Below, in pieces: positions 36,901 to 50,200 of a stretch of DNA of 64,000 nt; positions within the stretch are counted from its first letter, which is position 1, and the number at the start of each line of letters is the position of its first letter. The position numbers and the translations under genes are program-made. The notes beneath the pieces were generated by a model. That model was not told the origin of the DNA. It was given only the letters and a program-made list of their open reading frames with translations, and did no database searches. Location: the NCBI GenBank assembly GCA_050084985.1, contig JBITNC010000001.1, forward strand, positions 144,956,001 to 145,020,000, written 5' to 3'. The DNA comes from Nageia nagi. Its lineage: Eukaryota; Pinophyta.

Positions 36901-38114
36901 AGCTAAATCCAACCACAATATTCCACAGATTAAGAGTCATTCCTTCATCCAATCATCATATTTTGGGAGAGTATGGTGCATAGATGGCAACGCATATAGC
37001 AAAAGCTGTCATTAAATCCCAAAAGACACAGCCTCGTGACAGTCCCCATCCATCAATGTTAGCGGTTGCTATAATTTCCATCATGACCCAAACGGTCAAA
37101 CCGAATATTTTACTATACAAAATCAAGTTAATGGAAAGCAGCTAAACTAAAGCCAAAAAGGACTGCACTTTGCCAAAGCCGGAAAAGGATACTGGGCTTC
37201 CGAATGACGCTTTTTTTAATCTTTGGAAGAATCTTTAGACCCAGTTCATTACTGTTATTTCATATTATTGTTTGAGAAACGTGGAGAGGTTGCTTCAAAT
37301 TCTCAGATCCAGAGCTGGTTTCATAGCATCCAATTAAGCCTATCGGTAAATAATTAGCATACATGTTGATTTAACTCGATGCCCATTTCTTGTTTTGATT
37401 AAGTAAACGAAAAAAATCGATACCCGCAAAAACTTGATCAATACAGAACTCAATACCCACAAAATTGGTGCAGATCTCTAAGTGCTTGGCTTTTTCAAAA
37501 CAGTCAAATGATAGAGGCACTATTAGTCGGTGTAATTGAAATTACAGTGGATGTGATCCAACTAGGTGTGTGGAGGTAGGTAGCAGCATATAGATTTGTT
37601 ATGATTGGGACTGTAGTGGTTTTACTAGGGATTTAGCGGTAGAAGAAGTGGATTGCAAGTTAGTTTCAGCAGCAAGGCTATAATTAGTGCTTGAAAATTT
37701 AGTACTCATACTGTTACAAGCATAGCTCAGTTATGTGAACACTTTCAAGTGAAGTTCAATGCTAAACTTGAATTCACATAGATTAAATTTGTGTGTATAC
37801 TTTATGATGAAGTGCATTCAATTTTCAGTATAGAAGTAGGATATTGTGTTGCTAGTTTATTTGATTGAACATTACAAACTGCAACGACCTTGGCTAATGC
37901 CTACTACGTTATTTGTTTTTTTGTCTGTAGTTTACACTATTTGATCCTTCACCAATTCACACATTTCATTATGATTTGTTTTAGGTAAATTTGATTTTTT
38001 CTTTTGAGTAGAGTGATTGAAGAAATCTTCGATTTTTGGGGGGTTCTGCAGGGGAGGGGATCTTAGTCATTTTAAGAAGAATTCCAGTGGAGAGTTAAGC
38101 AATAGAGAAGGCAC
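36901..38114 (+). promoter_or_regulatory. promoter and 5' leader region of the TOL gene
   Basis: CpG sites and GC content rise here relative to the upstream DNA, and there is no mobile-element sequence, as expected for a promoter. A likely 5' untranslated intron ends at TTCTGCAG/GGGAGGGG (38,051/38,052). A possible donor is CTATCG/GTAAATAA near 37,346. The leader then runs to the ATG at 38,115. Donor, transcription start and TATA box are guesses. Confidence 0.4.
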
Positions 38115-38215
38115 ATGGCAAGTGATCTAGTCGAGGGAGCAACGAGTGATGTGTTATGCGATCCAGACTGGGGACTTAATATTGAGCTCTGTGATATTGT
38201 TACTGATGACCCCAG
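38115..38215 (+). CDS. TOL: TOL exon 1
   Basis: 101 nt: ATG plus 33 codons and two bases of a split arginine codon (AG|A). It encodes the first VHS helices, with the conserved DPDWxxNIELCD. Donor CCCAG/GTAGTA. Confidence 0.93.
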
Positions 38216-41200
38216 GTAGTATGCTAGTATATCACTATCTTGAGATTTTTTTGCACTTATAGCTATTAGAAGATTCTGTAATGCTGATTAACAGTTGCTT
38301 TAGTTTTATGTGGAAATTAATGCAAAATTCGAACACACAGATTCTATCAAATGTTGAAAACAAAAATCTACAGCATGAAAGCCCTATATCTTTCCTGATT
38401 TGAGTTTCTTTCCTTTGAAACTGCTGTGAAATTTTTGGCTATCGATTCAATGCTTACCACATTATACCTTATTTGAATCTGGATCTGTGAAGGCAAACTT
38501 TTCATGCACTGATACCATTTTTACTAAATCAGCTCTGCTGTCATCTTGATTTTTCATTGAGGCTTTAGTTGCAGAAATTCTCGGTAATTCAATATCAGAA
38601 TATTTAATACAGCTGGCCATAAAATGAAAGCAGATTCTTTGCCAGTAAGCACAGAAAATATCTCAAAACTTGGTTATTGCACTTTAAAATCTATGCAAGT
38701 TGTCTCCAGTTGTAGTGTCCTTTGGGATGGACAGGCTTCAAACAGAGGTGCATGGGCAATATATCAAATGACCATATTTTTGTTAAGAAACTCTGTCTGA
38801 TTGTGATGCTTAATTGCCTGTTAAGTAATGGTCAAAATATTAAATGCACCAAATATTCGTGTCGTGGATGTGAAAAGTCAAAAGTGTAGTTTGCATCATG
38901 CTTCAAAGCTGGACATGAATAAAAGCAAATTATGAAATCGTGTTCTAAACCTACAAATACTAATTGATTTAATTTTGAAATGTCAAATAATCAGTTTAGA
39001 GGAATCTGCATGAGGCAACAGCAAAGGCTGGTTTGCAGAAAGAGATCATCAGACCAAGCAAATAAAACATATTTAGTTGGTTCAAAAGACCATGCCATTT
39101 CAGTGCGTCTTGTCTTTCCTTTAGATTGACTCTGGAAACTTTTTCACCGAATGTATCTCCGTTATTTGAGAAGATTATGATGGCTATCTGTTTAATTCTT
39201 TCTCAGTACAAAACAAGGTTGCAACTGATTGTGCAATTTGGTTATTTTTATGATATTCTCTGTATTACATTCCCTTGTCTTTAATTTTTAACTTATGTGG
39301 TTTTGATTGGTGTTCTATTTAAGTTTGTAGCTATCTCTCGTAAGATCACAACACCTTCACATTTATCAGTAGAATTTATTTTAAATATGATGAACAAACT
39401 TTCAAATTTTTAGTAGGCTTTCTTAATTTTTTAATTTTCTGTTAAGAAAACCTTGTCATTATTAAGATTTATGCTTTGTTGCAGGAATATTGTACAAGGT
39501 TGTCTTACTGTGTTGAAAGTGTGTCAGGAGTCCAACAACTCCTGGAAACTGATTATGTAGACTCAGAAAGTTGTTTATTAAATTATTAACAATGCTTTTG
39601 TCAGATAGTTTTGCATTTGGTGAACATAAATCACTCAAGAATCGTTTTTTCTTCCACGTCTTTTCTAGGGGGAGGGGATTTGTTTCTTCAATGAATAATT
39701 ATTGAACTGGAAAACATTGCCAAGTCGAGGGAAAAAAGAGAATCAAACAAGTAACTTGAGAATGCTACTGGTTGCCATCAGAAGGTGGAAGATCTAGTCT
39801 TTCCATGTTCTGATCTCCATCTCGTGTCACAAAGAAAAAAGAGATAAAAACAGCATAAACAAAAGATTCTTCTTATGCATATTATGATGAAGTTATTACA
39901 GTTGGGTATTCAAGTTATTTGTTGATTCTGACTATTGTAGAGCTTGATAGATAAGCTTTTAATGTTTTTAGAATGTTCTTTCGGGCATAAAAAACTTAGC
40001 TTTTTCTGTAAAGGCTAAGTAAGAAATATAATATTTTAGAGGATTTTATTGATTTTTGTGTTTTTCATGCATTTTGCATCTTCTTTACATATTTTAGTCT
40101 GTATTTTCTTATTCTTTAATAAGTCTTTTCGCTTACAATCTCCTTGTATTGGTGAACTTGAGGGCTTGCATTTCGGAAGTGGTTTCCAACATTTTTGTAA
40201 CATGGGTACAATGTTCTTGAAGATTGTCCAGTCTTTTTTATGATTCCTATATTGCCAATAGCTTTTTACAGGCATATATTTAATGATTTTCTCTGTATGA
40301 TGATACGTAAATTTATTTATTCTTGCCTATGGATTAAATACCGTAAAGGCGTAAACCATTGCTTATTCTTGAAACCTTAGAACACTTATTTTGTGGTTCA
40401 TGTCTAGTGTTTATTTCAGTTGACATAGTGAAGACTCTACAACAGAATGTCATTTGGAAGGGTCTGATCCAAAAGATGTTTGTTATGATGTTAGTGATAA
40501 GAAAGTTATTGAAAGATATTGATTTTGTGGGGGTTCCAAAATTGAAATGGAGATCTCCCTAGAAGACACTAGGAAGCTCATTATGAATCCCTAATTAGAC
40601 TATCAACAATAAGCTCTATAGGGCATATCTCATCTTCTAGTAAAAAAAATAGAAGCACAAGAAAATCTTCAAACATGTCTAAGTTGAAGCCCAATGACTA
40701 GCAATATGTGTTGTCCTCTTCTTTGTTTACAAGTACATCATAGCACTACTTTGGATAGGCTGATATATTATGTGGTTACTTTGCTAGATATGTAAGAGCT
40801 TTAGAGTGAGAAGCGTGAATTTCTTGCATCTAGGCAACTTGAGCTTCTTGATGTCTTCCACCGTTCCCCCAAATCCTTTTAGCGTACCCTACTCCCAAAG
40901 AAATCCCCATCTTCAAGCATCGATCTTCAGACTTGGGTTTCTTATGCCAACTTCCTTTATGATATACCAAGCCAACCCACCATCTATGTCTCTTCCCACC
41001 CTTACTCCTGCCATTTCTTTCATGCTAGTGGTATTAGGAAGGCTGTTCAAAAGCTCAACAGTAGTAAATATGTAGATTGCAAGGTTTTTAGATGAAATTC
41101 ATCAAACATGGAGTTGATTCACTTGCTTTCCCTCTTTCTAGGATTTTTAGTAAAGTCATTTGCTTAGGATTTCCCTCCTCTTGGTCATAGCATGTTATCC

Positions 41201-44200
41201 ACCCCATCCACAAATCAGGAGATAATTCCATTCTTAAAAATTATAGGACTATTGTGATCGGGCATACCTTTGCTGAGTTGTACAATACAATGCTAGAAAT
41301 GAAGCTATCATAAGAACTAGAGTGCAAGAAGCTTAGGTTGTAGGGCAAGTTGGATTCAGGAGTGATTACTAGATTGTTGACCACATCTTCACCTTTTGGG
41401 CTAAAATTGAAGAGCCTCACCAGCAGTCCTCCAAAGTCTTTTGCTTCTTTGTTGACTTTGGAAAGGATTTTGACTCGGTTTCGAGATTTCTCCTTCTCTA
41501 GTGATTTCATGACATTGATATCCTTGATTCCTTTTTCCTAGCTATCACAAGGCTATATGAATAATGAGACAATGGTTGGCCAATTCTGCACTCCTGGTTT
41601 CTCTAATTGTATCAAGAGTACCATTGAAGTTAAACAAGGTTGTCCTCTCTCACTTGCCCTTTTTGTTATCTATATTGACAAGCTTGAGTATTTCCTTTGA
41701 TACCACACTCATGCGGATGATAGTTGTTTTCTTCATCACATGCTAATCGCTATTCTTCTTTTGTTGATGATGTGATTCTACTCTCTCGCTCTACCAATGT
41801 TTTATAGATACAGTTAGATGCACTTTCTGATTTTTGCAATATCTGACTTGTAGTTAACCTCAACAAAATGAAGGCCATGATTTTTAACACTTCCAAATAT
41901 GTTGCCTCCAAGTTTCAATTTTTCTACAATGGGGAGTTAGTGGAGATCGCTGCTTCATACAATTACTTTGGGGTTCTACTTTCAATGTAAGATTTGCCAC
42001 CTTATCATGTTTTTGCAAGGGTTATGCTTCCCTCTCTATTATGTAATGCCAATGCTTTCAAATCCACTTTTATAATATCCCTTCAAAAATGCATCTCTTC
42101 AACACCATTATTCTAACCATACCACTTATGGGTTTGAGGTTTGGGTGCCCTATTTATGAACATACTATGGATACATCCTGTTGTTTACCTAAGATCTCTC
42201 TAATTTCAAGAAGTGAGAGGAACAATAACTTAAATTGGCTCATGACTAAATCTAGGGTTTAGACTCCACAAAAGTAATGCAAGTTCAACACAAACCTAGG
42301 ATTTGTTAACAAAGAAAGTCGGGTTCTCCAAAAATGTAAACAATAATCAATGATTTACAATAAACACATAAATACAATTAAGTACTATCTACAATGAAAG
42401 GATACAATATGCATTCAAGACCTTAAGTCCTATAATCAAGAATGAGTGTACCTTGTTATAAGTATACGATCCTCAAGATATAGCATGATAGAGAGTGGAT
42501 TGAATTGGATAGTGACAAGATTTACCAAGATATTCAATGCTCGGTTCTATGCTTGCTTGCTTCCAGATTTGCTTCTCCTTTTACCTGAGAAGGACGATGC
42601 CCATGCCATGAGAACAATAGGGGAACACTGTTGATGATATCCTTGCTGTAGAGTTAGATCATGTGTATAAAGATAGAAAGTATTATAGAGCTTAGAGTGT
42701 AACAAACCTTCAGATAGATGGTCTTAAGAGACATTGGTGATAGTAGTATGAAGTGCACTTAACCATCTATCAGAGAGATCTGATAGGGAATGCCATTCCA
42801 TGCTTCTCCTTTTATACTTGCCAAGACATAGAACAGAGTGATAGCCGACATTCCATAATAATAAGAAAATAATGATAAACTTGACATTTCTAGATATAAT
42901 TATGATTAATGAAAATTGACATGATTAATACATGATTAGCATTTATTAGTACATTGGAATTGACATTCACATTATTTAAATATTATCTTACATGGATAAA
43001 CTAAATACAATTTTATAATAAATAGAAAATCATTTTTAGGTGTATACACAAACATTGGGCTTGCTTTGAGCAGGCTCAAACCTTGATGCTCCAACATTTG
43101 ATTCAGTGTAAATGAACAGTTTCTTAGTGCATTATCTAGGCTGAGTTCTCTCCATATTGAATGCATCTTTTGCATCATCCTCTATATTCACATACTCAAT
43201 CCATGGGGGTCTTTGCCTTTGGCCATGTGAGATATTCATTTCTAGCTTGTTCCTATTATGAGGAAATCACCTCTTTAGGTTCCTCCAAATGTTGATGCTA
43301 TTGGTTCTTCGAGACACATTTGTGCCTTTAATCATTAGTCTTTCCATTTGATAGACTACCTCCCTTCATGCACACTTTGGCTTCCCTCCCTCAGCCTCAT
43401 GCTTTGAAGGAGAGTACTTGAAGGTTGGTCCATGTTGGTATCTACCAGTAGTATACTCTAGTCACATGGACTTCTCCTTTACCATTCAATCGAAAGCCAG
43501 GTTTTTAATTAGAGAGCTTTCTTTATGTAGTGGATGATACCATTTATCGACCCATCTATCTTCAGTAATATTGGTCACATCGCTTGAGGGTCCCTCTTGG
43601 TCAATTGAGACTCGAGAGTATGTTCCCACCAGCTTCGTTTTGAATTTGACCACCATATTTTGCATAAGGATTGCGTTTTTTGACTTTGCTCCACCTGGGA
43701 AGTGGAGTTCGAGGACCACTTTATTTGTAGATGTCTTGTCTACTATATGTTCCAAGGGAGTTTCCACTACTTATTTAGAGACTTTGTCAACTATCTCTCC
43801 ACCTTCTTCTAGTACCTTGATTTACGATGCTTGGCCTTTTATATTCGAGAGATTGCCTTCCTTAGGCATATATCTCTATAGGAGACCCCATAGCCTCATA
43901 TCTACAAAGCTAATTACTTCCCTCTTTTAGCCATTGTTTTTATTGGGGGTGTTAAGCATCCTCCAAACACTTCCAATTCTTGCATAGACAATGATAGGTC
44001 AATACATTAATTTTCTTCACCATATACTACTATGCGGTTCCCCTAGCTACCTTCCCACCTCATACATCACAAATTTATCTTTGACCAGCAGTAGGGATCC
44101 TCTATGTGTTTTTCATCGAGAGTCAAGAAAACATAGGTAGTTTTTTATTACCATTTTTTTATTGCTATTGGTAGTCCTTCAACCTTAGAGGTTACGAGCA

Positions 44201-47200
44201 AGTCAAGTGACAACTTCTGATTTCTCCCCAAGATGGCCCAACCCATTCCTACCATCTTGGGGCTCTCTTCCCCCCACAATTCTGAATTCCATGGTAGCCG
44301 TTGTTGTAGCTGATGGTCCTCCATATCCACATTGCACTCTAGGCTTATGACAACATGCACCTTCTTATTGTGCTCTTCTTTGGCATCTCTTGCTTTTCTT
44401 CTCCTCACGTCTCATAGAGGGGCCTTCCCCTCTTACTTTTGTAATGTCAGGGTTTGGGGCTTTTCTCCCCTTTCCTCCTTATCCCTTTGCTTATTATAGT
44501 TAGCTTTCTTTTCTAGGGTCGTTTCGTAGTTCTTATCTATTTCTTCGGTTGTATTTCCAAATCCCTTTGACCTTTTTAGTCATTTGTGGATATTAATATA
44601 ATTATCTTACCCTATCTATCTTATGAGAAACAAATCTAGAGACCCTTGTTAACAATGATTAGTGAAAGTGGATGAAAAGTAAATATATTGGCTTTAAAAA
44701 TGAGGCACAACTTTGCAGTTGCTGAAATTGCTTGTTAGATTTAATGTTCTTTCCACTTGAAGTGTTTGCTTTACTCTTTCACTTTAGAATCATTGGTTGT
44801 TTTAAATTTTGATCTTCCTCAATTGTTATTTTGAAGTGTTACTTGTGGCACCAATTACTTAAGTCATTATCTGTTGTCATTGGTCTTTGTTACTTATCAA
44901 GCAAGGGTGGGTTATGTCGAAGTCGCAATTATAGTACTTTGAGGCAGGTAACACATCAATTTCATAGTTGGCACACTTGAGAATATCAGAAACACTAAAA
45001 GCTCTCTTATGAAGGAAAATGTTTTTGCTAATTATGATAGTTTGTTCCTCCAAGTGTTGGTGACCATACCGAGTATCAGTTGGCCATTCAAGTACATATT
45101 TGGTTAAGAATTCATTGGATAGATAAACTTGTGACACATGCAAGTGCTGACGAAATTCATAATTGTTGATAAAGTGTACAGTATTGAATTGGATTGAGTG
45201 GGGTGATGTGGCCCACATGAAGTCTTTACCACTATCATTTTACTGTAACGAGGTGCAGAAAAAGCTGCTGGAGTGGATAGATTGATTGGTTTTTTAAAGC
45301 TTCATGATGTCTTAAAATGAGAACTTCTAATGGCATGCTGACCTTTGGCAGCTTAAAATTCAGTTCAGGGTCAACACTTTCCGATAACTATTGGGAGTAA
45401 CTTTTAATCTAGATGTCAAATAGGGTCAATAACACTTCAATTGCATTTGAACACTGAAGAGTACCACATAATAGAACATTTTGATGCAAGCTTAGTTCTT
45501 CTTGGTATGCAGGCAGGTTGACATTGAATCTAAGATGGTAGTGAGTAACATGCCTATTTAAAGGCATTTCATGAATTTGGAGTGGTCTGTATGGTTAAAA
45601 AACTTTCTAATAGAGATATGACGAAAAGCTCATGCTAAAGAACTTGATGAAGATATTGTTATCTGCCATCTCTATACATGTATGATTGAGTATTGTTGTC
45701 TCATTAAAATATTCACTTCAGTGGAGAAGAGAAATACTGTTTATTTGTATAAACAACTATGCTTTTCTTGTTTTTTCTTTTTGGTTTTATAATTTAATCT
45801 GCATATAGAAAAAATAACCGATATTATTCTTTTCCATATTTATATGGACATTTTGTTTGAATGCTTAAAGTAAACATGCGTTTTGGCTTTATATGGTACC
45901 CATTGCATATTGAAGACAAGACACTGCTAACATATATTGAATGGGGTGTGTATTTTCTTGATGGAGCAGACAGGCAAAGGATATTCTAAAAGCTGTTAAG
46001 AAACGTCTTGCAAACAAGAATCCAAAGGTCCAGATTCTTGTGCTTGTGGTGAGTAAGGATACTGAAAATGAAAAGCATGTCTGTAAGTAGCGTAGATCTA
46101 TTGATGTTTTGTCAGACTTTTCAGCCTTGTGCCTTATCTGTTCTAGACATTTCGGTGTTTTATCAATTTGGCAGCATTCTTCTTACACATAGACATTAAT
46201 GTGTATACTTCTTGTTAATGTCTTTTGTGTTTGTTATTTAATATTCTATTTATTGTTTTAAAAACAAATCATGCATTAAATGAACAATATTTCCTTTTTT
46301 CTTCAAGAGTTATCTTGAAGATCTCTGGGAATGTCGTTCCTCTTGAGGAGATGCTAGTTGAAAATTATTTGTTCTATTTGCTTTATAAATCATTTCATAA
46401 TGGTTAGATTACTTGTATATAAACTCTTTGTATTGATTATTTTGTTACTCTTTAAGCAAGCATTGAGACATATAATGATCTGTTTTTTTTTTTTTGTTAA
46501 TAAAAACCAACGGGTAAATTTGACATTAATAAAAAAAACCGAGTTTTGAAAGGCCTTCGGAAACCTTTTACAAGTAGAGTATTAAATGCCTATATGGCTT
46601 TACCCCAATCATAGACAAAGAAAGTGAAATGGCACATAAAATAAGCATCTTGACTAGTGACAGTAATATAGACATTATGAATAAGGATCATTTGATACAT
46701 AATAGCATATTGAGTAATCAAAATTTTAGCAGGAAATAAAATGTAACATTTTGTGTACGTGAGCCTTAGCCTATACTTCTGAGTTCGCTTCAAAAGGAAT
46801 TTGACAAAACAAAGCACTTCGTAACTCATACTACAAAAAATTGGACACTCCTTTATAAGTTGGATCTCCTTGTTTGCATTCTGCATGTTGCATTTCATTC
46901 AGAATTGGCACTATTGTTAGGTTTGACCATCTTCAAGGGTCTTGGTGTGAAGTATATCCTTGTATTGAAGTGTGGTGAGACTATATCTTTGATTGTCTTG
47001 AACAATTGGTGCCAGTATGCTCGGGCTCTCCTCTCATCAGAATGAAAAGGTTCATCATCAAGTTTCCTTTTGAGCTTCTTATAATTATGTTTGTAAAATT
47101 TACAATAGGTCTTCTTCCACATCTTTCTCTTCTGAATCAACCAATTCTCCAATGAGTCCATTCCTTGCATTCATTGATATACCGGCAGAGATTCTAAGAG

Positions 47201-50200
47201 AACACTAGGGTTTCCCTTGCATCTTTCAGCTTTGGCTAGCATCCCATTATGAAGATGAATGTTTTATGGCATATGAATGGCTTGAATCTTGAACTTTCTG
47301 AAAGGTTTAAGAGGTCTAGGATTTTCCTGGTGCTGTTTCTCCAATTGAGGGGGGGTTGGTTGGATCTTGGGGTGGGGTAGGAGAACTTGAAATGGTGTTG
47401 GTGTGGAGTATTGGATCCTCAATAGCTAGGTCTTCTACCGGATGAGCATAATTCTCCTTGTCTATAACCTCTTCTAGGGGCTCTTGTGTAACATGGGGAG
47501 CACTATGATTTTTTTCAGTCATAGGGATATTAGCACAAATTTTTGTTTTAACCCATCTCGAGTAGGTGATAGGAATATCGTTGGTGTCATTTTGTTCATT
47601 ATTGGATTGGTGAGGGGATTTGTCTATTTGAATAGGGCCATGATCAAGACTAGAGCCTACGGGGTTACTATGCTCCTCAACTTCCCTAGTAGGACTATCA
47701 TTAATTTGAATCGGATTAGAAGATCGAGTTTCAGATTGAGGCTTATGAGATAACTTACCTTTTCCTTTGTATGCTGATAGCATAGAGCGGGTTCTTCTTC
47801 TACAAGTGATGTGCACTTCTGTCGCTTTGTTTTGATTCTGTACACATGCCTGTTGATCTTGATTCCTTTGCTCCTCATTGTATTGTACTGCTTCGTTTTC
47901 CCCTACTTCTTGAGTTTTAATCTGGGTTTCAGGTTTCCTTTGCATCCGTCGCCTAAAGCGAATTGGCCTTTCCTCCTCTTCTTCTACATTATAGTCTGTG
48001 TCCTTGACCGCACCATTTGTGTCTTCAGCATTACCTCCACCATTTGGGTTCCTGACATTGGCTTTTGCATTTATATCATGGACATCACTCCCTGCATTCA
48101 CATTACCTTCGACATTAGAGTCCCCAACATTGGCTTCAGCAAATATGTTGTGGACATCAATCCCTGCATCCGTCTCATTAACATTCCCTTCAGAATTCTC
48201 CCTCTCCTTGACCTTGTCTTCTGTATTATTACTTGTAACCTTGACCCCAACATCTATATCTTGAGCGGTACCTATGGCATTTAAGTCCCCAACATTGGCT
48301 TCAGCCCCCACCTCAGCCTCATTTACATTCCCCCCATAATTCTCCATCTCATTTGTTGCCTCTTGAGGTTGTGGAGGCGGGATTTCATTATGGTCTTGTG
48401 GTTGATGCTGGACTTGATGAGCTAGCTGATGCCTGTACACAAGAAGCATTACTGTTTGATGCAATGGGACAGATTTAGGATTAACCCTACACTTGGCCAT
48501 CGAAACTCCCATTAAGAATTGAACAAAATTGCGCCAAATTGACCCGGTCTCTTGTGAATCAGAAGTGATTTAGAAGGATGATACGGGTTCCAAAGACTTC
48601 CGTATGGCGACTGTCGAGGGTTATATATTTCATAATGACCTTGCAAACGTTGTACCAGGGATAGGGTAGGCTGCTTCGGTGGTACCTTGTTCTGTAGGGC
48701 TTCAGTTCGAAATTCCCTGCTTCAAATTTCCTAATTTCTTCCAACTTGTTAACTTTAGAATTGCACCTAATCTCCTTTCCCTGTTAGGCAAACCAGTAGC
48801 TTCTGCAATGGAGTCAACATTGAAAACTATCTCCCTCCCATGAATTTTACAGACCCCATCCTCCCAGGTATTGACAATATAATTAGCTAGTCTTCTATCG
48901 GATCCCTGGTAGGCTTCAATAAATTGATTTAGCTCTCCTCTTTATAAAATCCTCCATACATGTAGATCCTTTTTAGCCTTGTCTGGGTCATTTGGCTCTG
49001 TAAACACCAGCACCCCTCCCATGATCACCACCTTGATTAGTTTGTTTCCTTCTGTAATGGTTTTCAGGGTGATATGAATGGTTTTCTCACCTGGGAAATT
49101 GTAATTACGTTGCATGGCTTTGTTTTGTAATAAATGCACATTGTACCTTACCATACAATCATCTCTCCCTTTTGGCCTTGAGTGTCTTTTCACACATGTG
49201 AGCATAATTCTCTAGTTATTTGCCTCCTTGTAATCATTATTATCATTCATAATTTGAGTCCCCTCAATGTGGTAATTTAAATAAACTTTAATCCTTATAC
49301 GCCTTTTAACAGATAATGATCTGATTATTGAAAGCAAATTTAAGAAAAGTCAAAATCCACAATCTGAGTGCTCCTATTCAGGAATATAAAGGAATAAAAC
49401 CTAAAATTATTACTTAGGAAGGTTTCCAATGCTGGTAATGTTGCTAACTTTTGGTCTTATTATTATTGAAGTTTTGTTAGTATATCATAGTTTTGTGTCC
49501 ACAAGATTAAGCATTGAATGTATGGATACTGGTGTGATTGGGCTGGTTATTTAAAACTACCTAAATTAATTAAGGATTCTGTAATGATGTACAAAGCTTC
49601 CAGGAGAATTATAGATCTATAAACAGACCTTTGGTACAACTGTGGATCATCGGCTATCATTGAGGCCTGTTGTAATGAATCCATATGTCTGTTTGCACTA
49701 ATAAACTTTTGAGTAATCAGAGAAGGGGTGATTATGTTTTCAAAATAATGATACATACTTTGTTTTATATCTTTCTGTGAGATGAGATGGAATGGAAGTT
49801 AATAATCTGGATTTATTGTTATAAGATGAGATGTTGATGGTTTGTGCTTATGTTTTCTTTGTTATATATTTCTGTTTGGAAAATGTTTCCTAGATTTCAT
49901 ATTAGAGTTCTCAGATCTACAACTAAAATAGTTTTAGGTGTCTAAAGACTATTATGTTTGTCCAATTTTGGTCAGATTTTGTACTTGTCTACCACTAGAC
50001 TCTGCTACATTTCAATAACTTTATTACATCATGTTCTTTGGAGAACCTGAAGAAGTTATGATTTGCTTGACTTGGGTGACAGATCAAGTCACAGATGTAG
50101 GGTTTTTGAGATCATGTCCAAGTTTCTTTTCCGACTATATATTGAGCATCTTTAATCTTATTTCACAAGACCACTACATTAAATTTAGTGTGTGGGACAT

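Larger units (their letters stand above)
38216..45969 (+). other. TOL intron 1 (7,754 bp)
   Basis: It begins GTAGTA and ends GATGGAGCAG. It carries a LINE reverse-transcriptase relic (40,600-42,160, plus) and an opposite-strand coding relic (43,200-44,510). The first 2.4 kb (38,216-40,600) and the stretches 42,160-43,190 and 44,511-45,969 hold nothing recognisable, apart from a 113-codon minus-strand open frame at 44,877-45,218 of unknown meaning. Confidence 0.88.

Noticed and set aside
37141-37350. A coding first exon upstream of 38,115
   Set aside because: No ATG frame links through a splice site to exon 1, and an in-frame TAG at 38,103 blocks read-through; treated as promoter or leader.
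42446-42634. Possible TOL-internal exon or small gene
   Set aside because: No motif, no splice-consistent frame, and it lies in decayed intron sequence after the LINE relic.
47484-48284. Plus-strand open frames up to 157 codons
   Set aside because: They are shadows of the low-complexity minus-strand coding tail (47,316-48,512); composition and periodicity come from the opposite strand.
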